A stretch of DNA of 64,000 bases from Bacteroidota bacterium (GTDB taxonomy: Bacteria; Bacteroidota; Bacteroidia; NS11-12g; UBA9320), in the NCBI GenBank assembly GCA_002746305.1, contig NVWV01000002.1, positions 107,737 through 171,736 of the forward strand. The letters run 5' to 3'. Below the pieces are notes generated by a model. That model worked only from the letters and a program-made list of their open reading frames with translations, did not search any database and was not told the DNA's origin. The position numbers were made by a program, and so were the translations under genes. Shown here in pieces: positions 1 to 6,939 of this stretch; position 1 is the stretch's first letter; every line of letters begins with the position of its first letter.

Positions 1-131
1 GTGTGCAGTAGCTTTTTATACTGGTCAAGGACTTCTAGTATGGAGTTTAAGTAAGGCTTTAGTTCATTGTTTTTTTTAATATTAGATTCAAGTATTCTTA
101 AGGTATCTATCTTTAGCTTCTCTATATTCAT
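1..131 (-). CDS. Partial ORF running off the left edge (N-terminal 43 residues)
   Basis: An ATG at the right end opens a leftward frame with no stop up to the window edge. The readable part begins MNIEKLKIDTLRILES and is charged and helical in character, with no motif I recognise. Codon use and composition look like those of neighbouring genes. The start has no clear ribosome binding site. The product is unknown because most of the gene may lie outside the window. Confidence 0.4.
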   Translation of the reverse strand, partial: MNIEKLKIDTLRILESNIKKNNELKPYLNSILEVLDQYKKLLH

Positions 132-830
132 GGTTAATTGTTATGGTCAATGTGAAATCCTGTACATCGAAAGAAATAGGTATTCCTAGTTTATTTGGTC
201 TAGCTATTTTTAACCCAACACAGGAAAGTGTTTAGTTAATTTAATAAAGTGTTATGAATGGATTTCGGATAGTACAATCCACGAAGCACGTAGCTACGCA
301 AAAAAGATAAACGCCTAGTGGCGTATCCTAAACGTTAATAAAATAGAAGAGACACAATAACCTCCAGCAACGCAATGGTGCTGAGTGTTAAATGATTGAT
401 ATCTCTCTTTGGTAGACACTATTAGTCTTTAAATGAATTCAAGTATACCATTTATAATTGAATGTAGCGAACTTCTAGAAATTTAAATATGTACTTAAAC
501 AAATCAGGATTTGGGGTATATGTATGTTTAGAAAAACCGCGATTGAAATATGGACTACTCGAGTACAGCTATCAGAATTCTGAAGGTTGTTTGATTAGTC
601 TCATCACTAATATATCTAGTCTTTTCTCCATGATTACTGATTATTTTTGGCTGAGAGCTGGGCCAATTCTAGAACCTTTGTATGAGGAGCTCACAAAGGG
701 CAAAGCATTCTTAAGTATAATAAGTAAGTTATTCCTGATCTGATTTGACCACGTCTTAAGTACATCACCACCAATTGTGAATTAGTCTTACTATGGTAAA
801 AGACGATGATTGTATTACGAGGAGATTCAA
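132..830. other. Gene-poor stretch, about 700 bp
   Basis: No convincing gene was found. An 84-codon frame at 489-743 has no recognisable motif and atypical composition. Small inverted repeats are present: CGTAGCTACG at 289-298, and ACGCC-tagt-GGCGT at 311-324. Neither is followed by a T-run, so they are not obvious terminators. The stretch separates the edge ORF from the 3' end of the arsenic operon. Confidence 0.5.
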
Positions 831-1607
831 TTAATTAAATATTCTATGTAGCCGCTTGTTCACTAACCATGCAAGAGTTCCACCTGCAAGAGGTGATAAG
901 ATATACACGGTCAGAAAGCTATATGAGATGTGAGGGAAGGCTGCGTCATTCCAACCTCCGAAGTAAGCTACTATTCGAGGTCCAAAATCACGAGCTGGGT
1001 TTAGACCTGCCTGAGTATATGGAGCAACCACCAAAATAATAAGAGTAACAGTGAGTCCAATTAATGCAGGGATTATAGGTTCAATTTTTCGAGGCTTATT
1101 GGTTAGAATAAATATTGTAATAATAAGTGCGAACGTACCGATGCATTCGGCTATACAGGCTTGAAAGTGACTCACATACAAGCTTTGTTCATATCCTGGA
1201 TTTGGAAAGAATTCTCCAAACATTACAGCAGAGTGGTATGAATTAGTTGCACCTCTTAGAATGCTATTCACAGTTTCATAAATCTTCAAGTCTGAGTCTA
1301 TCACAGAAAGCAACAAAAAACCCGCTATAACAGCTCCAAGCAACTGAAAGATGACGTAGGGTATGAATTTGTTCTTATCAAGCTTACCGGATAACATCAT
1401 TGCAAAACTTACCGCAGGATTTAAATGGGCTGGACACACTTGTTTTACTGCATAAATGGCCATAGCAACACCAACTCCCCAAATGAGAGCAACTTGCCAT
1501 AACTCCAATGGATAGTATACCACGGCAATGGCAACAGACCCACAGCCAATAAAAACTAGAATTAGCGTTCCCACCAATTCTCCAACTAGTTCTTTAATCA
1601 GTTTCAT
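831..1607 (-). CDS. aqpS: Aquaglyceroporin (MIP channel), probable arsenite efflux channel
   Basis: This is a six-helix major intrinsic protein of 258 residues. Both half-helix signatures are intact: NPA at residues 63-65 and again at 203-205. The second is followed by Arg-Asp (NPARD), the Asp being the mark of glycerol-conducting aquaglyceroporins as opposed to water-only channels. It is the last gene of a leftward arsR / DUF6428 / arsC operon, and its start overlaps the arsC stop by 14 bp, so the two are probably translationally coupled. No ArsB or Acr3 pump gene is seen here. By analogy with AqpS of the Sinorhizobium meliloti ars operon, the channel would let arsenite made inside by ArsC flow out down its gradient. 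Channel family is near certain; the arsenite role is inferred from context, and glycerol uptake remains the alternative. Confidence 0.85.
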   Translation of the reverse strand: MKLIKELVGELVGTLILVFIGCGSVAIAVVYYPLELWQVALIWGVGVAMAIYAVKQVCPAHLNPAVSFAMMLSGKLDKNKFIPYVIFQLLGAVIAGFLLLSVIDSDLKIYETVNSILRGATNSYHSAVMFGEFFPNPGYEQSLYVSHFQACIAECIGTFALIITIFILTNKPRKIEPIIPALIGLTVTLIILVVAPYTQAGLNPARDFGPRIVAYFGGWNDAAFPHISYSFLTVYILSPLAGGTLAWLVNKRLHRIFN

Positions 1608-2226
1608 TCTTAATCTTTAGAAAGACAAATTTCATTTCAGTGGCAATTTGTTTGCTACGGTCAGCATAAGCTTCTTGTTCTTGTGACGTATGGTCATATT
1701 CCCTTGGATCTTTGTAGGGTAATGAAATCCTAGTGGCCATTGGAATTATGGGGCAATTGATGTCAGCATCTGTACAGGTCATCACAGCGGCAAAATCTTC
1801 ACGTGGGTTGTAAGCATCGTTGTATGTTTTAGAAAACAGGGTCATTGGACAGTCTTCCTGATTGAAATTCAACTTATACGTTGGATTTGTAGTTTCTGAA
1901 ATCTTATTTACTCTGAAGCCAGCGTTTTTTAAGGTTTGCAAAACTGAAGAATATACAGCAGTGGCTTCTGTTCCGCCAGAGTAACACTTAATGTTTTCAA
2001 TGTTATAATAGTTAGCAAGGGTCTTGGCCCATACCTGACACATATGACTTCTGCGACTATTATGGGTACAGATAAAGTTTAGTTTTACGATACCGTCGTT
2101 AATCCTATTCTTTGTAATGTAGTCGATTAGAGTTTGAAGGACTATTTTTCTATCCTTGGTTATCAATTCCAAATTGAGCGAGTCAATAAATAACTCTATG
2201 GGCTGATTCAATTTTGAGAACGACAT
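1594..2226 (-). CDS. arsC: Arsenate reductase, thioredoxin-coupled low-molecular-weight phosphatase fold
   Basis: The protein reduces arsenate to arsenite in the cytoplasm. It has a leading segment of about 48 residues, then the phosphatase loop C-X5-R (Cys53 in FICTHNSRRS, Arg59). The two resolving cysteines Cys151 and Cys158 in TCTDADINC have the same spacing as Cys82/Cys89 of Staphylococcus aureus ArsC, so electrons should come from thioredoxin. The general-acid Asp lies in KDPREYD. The frame is open further upstream, but that would run through the end of the DUF6428 gene. I chose the internal ATG (MSFSKLNQ), which leaves a 19-bp gap to that gene. The next gene, the channel, overlaps its 3' end. 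An ordinary tyrosine phosphatase would lack the Cys pair. Confidence 0.88.
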   Translation of the reverse strand: MSFSKLNQPIELFIDSLNLELITKDRKIVLQTLIDYITKNRINDGIVKLNFICTHNSRRSHMCQVWAKTLANYYNIENIKCYSGGTEATAVYSSVLQTLKNAGFRVNKISETTNPTYKLNFNQEDCPMTLFSKTYNDAYNPREDFAAVMTCTDADINCPIIPMATRISLPYKDPREYDHTSQEQEAYADRSKQIATEMKFVFLKIKNETD

Positions 2227-2245
2227 GTATAGCTTCGTTTTCGCG

Positions 2246-2725
2246 TTAACAACACCCTCCACCAGGTGTGCAACATCCTTCGACCGCTTTTCCCAAATCA
2301 CTTAAGCTCTTTTTGACCTTGGTTTGTATTGCGTCAATACCGCACAGTTCGCTTGCTAGACAATCGGTTTTAGTCGAAAGTAGTTTAAAGTTGTTCCCAT
2401 CAAATTCAAGAGCAAATTTTCCTACAGTTTCAGCTTGATATTCAACCTCAATATCTAAATCTTGACCCTCAAAAAGGGGGAGAGAGGTATTGATAATATT
2501 CAAGAACTTATTGGCTTTTAATCTATGATGGTAGTCTACACTCGTCCAAAGTTGTAGAACAACCTTTTGGTCTTGATGCCTTTTACCTCCACAGTCAATA
2601 AATGTTTTGGTACTTAATCCAATTTCAGTTAGATGATAGTGACGAGGTATGAATTCGCCGTTTGGAGTTATAAAGTTTACTTCGTCCATAGAAGTAAGTG
2701 CTTTTTGAAGGTGTGATAATTTCAT
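2246..2725 (-). CDS. DUF6428 family protein with Cys-rich C-terminal tail
   Basis: This is a cytoplasmic protein of 159 residues without signal peptide or membrane segment. It resembles the DUF6428 proteins that sit between arsR and the arsenate reductase gene in many Bacteroidota ars operons. The body is unremarkable, but the last ten residues read GCCTPGGGCC, two vicinal Cys pairs around a flexible Pro-Gly linker. Such an arrangement could bind trivalent arsenic or another soft metal and pass it to the downstream channel or to ArsR; this is inference. It lies 35 bp after arsR and 19 bp before the chosen arsC start. No enzyme activity can be deduced. Confidence 0.8.
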   Translation of the reverse strand: MKLSHLQKALTSMDEVNFITPNGEFIPRHYHLTEIGLSTKTFIDCGGKRHQDQKVVLQLWTSVDYHHRLKANKFLNIINTSLPLFEGQDLDIEVEYQAETVGKFALEFDGNNFKLLSTKTDCLASELCGIDAIQTKVKKSLSDLGKAVEGCCTPGGGCC

Positions 2726-2760
2726 TCTTTATGTTGTTAAATAGTGAGTGTTAATTAAAG

Positions 2761-3093
2761 TTAACAGCAGTCGTTACTAGAGCATATCTCAAAATTGAAG
2801 AAAGCCTCTAGGTCTTGCCTTATCTCGTTCCATTTTTCTTGATTGATACAGTAGCATATACTAGTTCCTTCAATGTTTCCTTTAATGATACCAATGCTTT
2901 TAAGCTCTCTTAGGTGTTGAGAAATGGTTGCTTGAGCAAGTCCGATTTTGGTTACCAAATCACCACATATACATCCTTTGGTAGTTGCTATTTGTTGAAG
3001 TATAGCAATACGTGCAGGGTGTCCTAGAACCTTAGCAACTATAGCTATTTGATTCTGAGATGCAGTGAAATTGTCTGTTTTGGTGACTCCCAT
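2761..3093 (-). CDS. arsR: ArsR family metalloregulatory repressor
   Basis: This is a winged-helix repressor of 110 residues, heading the leftward ars operon and probably repressing it until arsenite binds. The recognition helix lies near GLAQATISQHLRELKSIG (residues 51-68). Candidate metal ligands are Cys41 and Cys43 (GCICGD), Cys80 and Cys82, and a C-terminal cluster of Cys104, Cys109 and Cys110 (SSNDCC at the end). The CxC position fits the E. coli-type helix-3 sensor, while the terminal pair recalls the Acidithiobacillus type, so the actual site cannot be decided by eye. The start ATG lies 82 bp from that of the divergent SIMPL gene; the operator should lie between them. Confidence 0.92.
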   Translation of the reverse strand: MGVTKTDNFTASQNQIAIVAKVLGHPARIAILQQIATTKGCICGDLVTKIGLAQATISQHLRELKSIGIIKGNIEGTSICYCINQEKWNEIRQDLEAFFNFEICSSNDCC

Positions 3094-3146
3094 ATTATTT
3101 GTTCATTGCAATATTACGATTAATAGATCTAAACTACCAAATTAAT

Positions 3147-3154
3147 TATCTTTG
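3147..3154 (+). promoter_or_regulatory. Candidate -7 promoter element (TATCTTTG) of the SIMPL gene
   Basis: The sequence matches the Bacteroidota consensus TAnnTTTG and lies 21 nt before the ATG. No clear -33 TTG is visible. The same short divergent region must also hold the arsR promoter and operator. Confidence 0.5.
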
Positions 3155-3175
3155 AGTTACAAAAAATATGACATT

Positions 3176-3871
3176 ATGAGAAACATACTAATTCTAACCG
3201 TCCTTGCTGCACTCGCTTTTACCTCCAACGCACAAATCCAAGAGGAAAAACCATTCATAGAAATTACGGGTACCTCAGAGATTAAGATAAGTCCTAATCA
3301 GATTTTTATCCATATCAACATTAAAGAGAACATAGATAGAAGCAAAAAGAGCATTGATGAGCGAGAGCAAGACCTTATAAAGGCGTTGCAGTCCAGTGGA
3401 ATTAGTCCATCTAAGTTGGTGGTTAAGGATGCCAATTCTTATTATGGCAAGACAGGGCTTATTGGTAGAGAAGTTATAAGTAGTAGGCAGTATGAACTTG
3501 AAGTGAAGGATGCACCACAAGCAAAGAAAGCCTTTGAACAACTGGATAAACTCAATATTAAGAATGCCAATATTGTGAGAGTAGATCATAGTGAGATGGA
3601 AGATTACAAGAGACAAGCTAAAATTAAAGCGATAAAAGCTGCCAAAGTAAAAGCGAACTATCTATTGGAAGCGGTAGGTGAGGATTTAGGAGGAGCGTTA
3701 ATAGTGAGAGAAAATAGTGTTAACGTTATGGGAAATAACTATAGACGAAATGCCCGCGAATTGTATGCGTATGGTCGATTTGAGTCAGGAGGTGCTGCAG
3801 AAGTAGACTTAGACTTTAAGAAGATTACGATAACAGCAAGTATTTATACCAAGTGGCGAATCGGTAAATAA
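3176..3871 (+). CDS. SIMPL domain (DUF541) exported protein
   Basis: An N-terminal signal peptide ends near SNAQ (residue 20). The rest fits the SIMPL/DUF541 fold: an opening strand EITGTSEIKISPNQIFIHI, an alternating helical region, and a closing stretch with ITASIYTKWRIGK. Family members are periplasmic or surface oligomers of uncertain function, some linked to oxidative-stress resistance. A TTG 24 bp upstream is in frame, but the ATG directly before the signal peptide is the better start because it lies downstream of the -7 element. It is divergent from arsR, yet nothing ties it to arsenic. Confidence 0.82.
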   Translation: MRNILILTVLAALAFTSNAQIQEEKPFIEITGTSEIKISPNQIFIHINIKENIDRSKKSIDEREQDLIKALQSSGISPSKLVVKDANSYYGKTGLIGREVISSRQYELEVKDAPQAKKAFEQLDKLNIKNANIVRVDHSEMEDYKRQAKIKAIKAAKVKANYLLEAVGEDLGGALIVRENSVNVMGNNYRRNARELYAYGRFESGGAAEVDLDFKKITITASIYTKWRIGK

Positions 3872-3918
3872 TGACGAAAATCATATAAATATTGTAGCGG
3901 TATTTTAAACAGCTAAGG

Positions 3919-3926
3919 TATTTTTG
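3919..3926 (+). promoter_or_regulatory. Candidate -7 promoter element (TATTTTTG)
   Basis: This is a perfect TAnnTTTG match. It lies 9 nt before the TTG chosen as start of the small membrane protein and overlaps an earlier in-frame TTG, which argues against that earlier start. Confidence 0.45.
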
Positions 3927-3935
3927 CTTACCCAA

Positions 3936-4307
3936 TTGAGGAGTTTAACTTCCATATTGCTTTGCCTAGTACTTACACTTAGCTTGATGCTAAAAATAAG
4001 TGCCGTAATCTGGTACGAGGTGAACCAAACCTACATTGCATCGGAACTATGCGAGCAAAAAGAAGTTCTAGATAACAAGTGTTTAGGTAACTGTCAGCTC
4101 TCACAAAAATTACAATTGACGGATCAGTCAAATGAAGAAAATCCTTCCAAAGTGAATGTGCAGATTGAAGTTTTAAACTTTGTATTGCCTTCGGAAGAAG
4201 TCTCAAATGAATATCTCTTAACTATCAGTGGTGACTATAGAATTACCCTTACGATAGGTGATGAAATTCCCTTTGTCTCTAAGGTGTTTCGTCCGCCGGC
4301 TTGCTAA
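3936..4307 (+). CDS. Small exported/membrane protein with conserved Cys motif
   Basis: A hydrophobic N-terminal segment (SILLCLVLTLSLML) is followed by WYEVNQTYIASELCEQKEV and a KCLGNC motif. I recognise this pattern (one Cys after a YIA segment, then C-x(2-3)-C) from unnamed small Bacteroidota proteins encoded beside metal-related outer-membrane genes, but no function is established. The ORF has no ATG at its head. A TTG at 3924 lies inside the -7 box, so the next in-frame TTG is preferred. It is first in an apparent operon with the barrel protein (48 bp gap) and the His-rich lipoprotein. A role in metal capture or export is a guess from the Cys motif and its neighbours. Confidence 0.65.
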   Translation: MRSLTSILLCLVLTLSLMLKISAVIWYEVNQTYIASELCEQKEVLDNKCLGNCQLSQKLQLTDQSNEENPSKVNVQIEVLNFVLPSEEVSNEYLLTISGDYRITLTIGDEIPFVSKVFRPPAC

Positions 4308-4355
4308 TGTATCTACATTCAAGTTTATAATACACAACCATTAAATTTAAAAAAC

Positions 4356-5258
4356 ATGAAACAAATACTAACGGCAATGCTGTGCATTGTTGGTATGGTA
4401 AATGTTTTTGCTTGTGATGTATGTGGAGGTGTTGGGAGCATGTCTGGTATTGGCTTTTTGCCCAATAGTGATTTTCACTTTATAGGGCTTACCTATAGAA
4501 CCAGAACTTACACCACTGAACATCCTAAACTATTTGCTTCGGAAGCCACTGTAACAGGAAATAACACCTTTCAAACAGCAGAGCTCTTTGGTCGATATGC
4601 AGCAACAGATAGAATACAACTGTTGGCATTTTTACCCGTGCATAGCAAAAATATTACCGATACCGAAAAAACATACCGCATCAGTGGGGTGGGGGATGCA
4701 AGTCTTATGGCTAACTATGTCTTAGTCAAAAAAAGTAACCTAAGATGGTTGCTCGGCAGTGGAGTGAAATTTCCTACAGGAGAGTATAGTAAGAAAGTAA
4801 ATGAGCAGTTAATACCAAACCTACAGTCAGGTACAGGTAGTTATGATGTACTATTCACTAGCAATTTTACGTGCTTGAAAAATAACTTTGGTTTAAATAT
4901 GGAGACAAACTATTCCTTGACTTCAGCTAACAAGTTTGATTATAAGTATGGAAATCAATTGGACGCTACGTTTACAACCTTTTACAAGTATAAAAAGGGA
5001 AAACAAATGTTTGTACCCCAGATTTCTTTGAACTATGCCCAAACCGCCAAAGATGTGATTGATGTGGATCAGAATTTATTAGAGAAATATAGCGGAGCAT
5101 CATTACTCTCACTACCGTTGGGTCTAGATATCTATAGAGGAAATCTAGTACTACGTTTAAACTACAAAATTCCTCTAAGAGCCAATTTATCTGAAGGATA
5201 TGTTATCCCAAAGGTGAATTGCCAAGCTCAAATATTATACATCATAAACAAAAAATAA
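4356..5258 (+). CDS. Putative outer-membrane beta-barrel protein with N-terminal CxxC
   Basis: A signal peptide is followed directly by CDVCGG (Cys20, Cys23). The remaining residues alternate in the way of amphipathic strands and resemble transporter-type barrels of the MetA/phenol-degradation superfamily: paired hairpins with motifs such as FAFLPVHSKN-like and LGSGVKFPTGEYS. If Cys20 is acylated the protein would be a lipoprotein; if it remains free the CxxC could hold metal at the mature N-terminus. It lies 4 bp before the His-rich lipoprotein gene, so the two are co-transcribed. The substrate is unknown. Confidence 0.6.
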   Translation: MKQILTAMLCIVGMVNVFACDVCGGVGSMSGIGFLPNSDFHFIGLTYRTRTYTTEHPKLFASEATVTGNNTFQTAELFGRYAATDRIQLLAFLPVHSKNITDTEKTYRISGVGDASLMANYVLVKKSNLRWLLGSGVKFPTGEYSKKVNEQLIPNLQSGTGSYDVLFTSNFTCLKNNFGLNMETNYSLTSANKFDYKYGNQLDATFTTFYKYKKGKQMFVPQISLNYAQTAKDVIDVDQNLLEKYSGASLLSLPLGLDIYRGNLVLRLNYKIPLRANLSEGYVIPKVNCQAQILYIINKK

Positions 5259-5262
5259 TAAC

Positions 5263-5664
5263 ATGAAAAATACACTTAAAACACTGTTGATAGCAACATT
5301 AATAATCTCATTATCAGCCTGTAAAGATGATGAATCAACTCCAGAACCACCAGCCGTAAACTTTTTGTTTGCAGATCCTATAAGTGAAAAAGCTTATGGA
5401 TTCGGAGACACAGTACATATCAACGGTGTGATAACTTTTGACAACGAGTTGCATGGATATGAGCTCAATATACACAGCGAACACTTTGATAGTACGGTAC
5501 ACACAGTGCATAATCATGAGGATGGAAAAACCATTCATGTTCATAGTCATTGGGTAAATGATTTAACCCATCACACAGATATGACTTTAACCATTGATGC
5601 ACTTACAGACCATGATGGTACAAAAGGAACTAAAGTGATACATTTCCATTGCCACCCAATGTAA
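5263..5664 (+). CDS. His-rich lipoprotein, possible metal binder
   Basis: This is a 133-residue lipoprotein with lipobox LSAC (Cys20). I count 16 histidines in the mature part, many in His-x-His or His-x2-His spacing (HTVHNH, IHVHSH, THH, IHFHCHP). Such density points to zinc, copper or nickel binding at the cell surface or periplasmic face. It ends the operon begun by the small Cys protein and the CxxC barrel, and a strong intrinsic terminator follows. I do not recognise the family, so the metal role is inferred only from composition and neighbours. Confidence 0.65.
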   Translation: MKNTLKTLLIATLIISLSACKDDESTPEPPAVNFLFADPISEKAYGFGDTVHINGVITFDNELHGYELNIHSEHFDSTVHTVHNHEDGKTIHVHSHWVNDLTHHTDMTLTIDALTDHDGTKGTKVIHFHCHPM

Positions 5665-5684
5665 TTCCAAACGATTATAAGCTT

Positions 5685-5715
5685 AAGGCGGCCACTGGTC
5701 GCCTTTCTTCGTTTT
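5685..5715 (+). terminator. Intrinsic terminator after the His-rich lipoprotein gene
   Basis: A 9-bp stem (AAGGCGGCC paired with GGTCGCCTT, one G-U pair) has a three-base loop ACT and is followed by TTCTTCGTTTT. It closes the operon beginning near 3936. Confidence 0.8.
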
Positions 5716-5731
5716 AAAAGTTCTGCCATTA

Positions 5732-5739
5732 TATATTTG
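5732..5739 (+). promoter_or_regulatory. -7 promoter element (TATATTTG) 5 nt from the start codon
   Basis: This is a perfect TAnnTTTG match just after the preceding terminator, with five bases between it and the ATG of the next gene. Transcription would start at or next to the ATG, giving a leaderless or near-leaderless message. Confidence 0.55.
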
Positions 5740-5744
5740 GAACT

Positions 5745-6929
5745 ATGCAAGTAAGACTCTCTATTTTGTCGATTCTTTTGATTATGGCCTTTTCTTGTAT
5801 GTCCCAAATTAGGGTAAGCAATCCTGTGTTAGTCGGCTATCAAGATAAAGATGCTTTTATAGAACAACTACCCAATTCAGATATTTGTGTTTCATATATT
5901 TCCCAAGGCACATTTGATACTGCCATCTTTAAGCGAGAGGATTTTGTATATATCAATGATACCAGTAGGGAAATTAAACGTGCACTCTACGAAGATTTGT
6001 ATCAACCCAATATGCCTTTAATACAGTATAATGGAATACTGAAAAACCTCTATTCAGGTCAAAAAATTCTGTTCTATCCAGACGGAAACATAAAGTTTAG
6101 ATATTATCTAAGGAATGGACAATTGAGAGAAAATGGAAAGTGGTGGGGACCTTATGGAAACTTAAAAGTATCACAAGACTTGAAGTATGGTTATAAAACT
6201 AATCATTCTGAGTACTATGAAGGGTCAATGATACCTAAGAGAATCAAGCTTTATAATTACTCCGAAGACTATGAAATTAACTATTATCCAAGTGGAGTTT
6301 TGAAAAGTAAAAATGATTGGAAGAACAGCGTGTTTAGAACATGGGATTCTCTAGGTCAAATGACTTATCAAAACGACAGAAATTCCATTCGCTATTGGGA
6401 AGATATGAAATTAATGACACAAGAGTTTTACGATACTGCTGGATTCTATTCTCTCATGATACATTATAACAAACAAGGCCAGCCGGAGAAGCAAGTAGGG
6501 AAAAGACGAATTCCAAACCATAGAACAGTCCAAATTACAACCTACTATAGTGATTTTGAAAGTGTCAGTGAGACTGACTCCTTGTTCGAAGATGAAACTT
6601 TGGAGGAAACTACGGAGGTATTCGAAAAATTTTGCCCGTATGAGTACCCAGAACCGTATGGAGGAGAAGCGGCTTTGGTTCAATTAATTCGTGCCGAGAT
6701 TGACAAACTAAAACTGACAAGATCAAAAAGTGGGATCTATACTGTTCTTATTGATATAGGAGCAGACGGAGAGACTAAAGATGTTATTGTGACTTCCACC
6801 GCACCCAAAAGCGAATCTATTTCTAAACAACTCGTGCAGGTCTTAACTCAACAAACTTGGAAACCTCTTAAGTTAGATTGTCAAGGTTTTATTAGGTCTA
6901 AAGTGCAACTAACAATTGGGGTAGAGTAG
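5745..6929 (+). CDS. Exported protein with YwqK-like repeats and TonB-like C-terminal domain
   Basis: A signal sequence (residues 1-20, possible lipobox around FSCMSQ) precedes a central region with repeats of the YwqK/MORN-variant kind, for example GQKILFYPDGNIKFRYYLRNG and EINYYPSGVLKSKNDW. The last 85 residues (GGEAALVQLIRAEI to VQLTIGVE) resemble the TonB C-terminal fold found in many Bacteroidota proteins that are not true TonB. No membrane anchor linking it to ExbB/D is present beyond the signal peptide. It is likely a single-gene unit between a terminator and the convergent subtilase gene, 10 bp away. Its function is unknown. Confidence 0.65.
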   Translation: MQVRLSILSILLIMAFSCMSQIRVSNPVLVGYQDKDAFIEQLPNSDICVSYISQGTFDTAIFKREDFVYINDTSREIKRALYEDLYQPNMPLIQYNGILKNLYSGQKILFYPDGNIKFRYYLRNGQLRENGKWWGPYGNLKVSQDLKYGYKTNHSEYYEGSMIPKRIKLYNYSEDYEINYYPSGVLKSKNDWKNSVFRTWDSLGQMTYQNDRNSIRYWEDMKLMTQEFYDTAGFYSLMIHYNKQGQPEKQVGKRRIPNHRTVQITTYYSDFESVSETDSLFEDETLEETTEVFEKFCPYEYPEPYGGEAALVQLIRAEIDKLKLTRSKSGIYTVLIDIGADGETKDVIVTSTAPKSESISKQLVQVLTQQTWKPLKLDCQGFIRSKVQLTIGVE

Positions 6930-6939
6930 TAATCGAAAA

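Noticed and set aside
489..743. 84-codon rightward frame in the left gene-poor region
   Set aside because: No motif, no promoter, no credible start context, composition unlike neighbouring genes; most likely chance.
831..1607. Reading the MIP channel as a glycerol facilitator (glpF)
   Set aside because: There is no glycerol kinase or glycerol-phosphate gene nearby, while it overlaps arsC in an ars operon.
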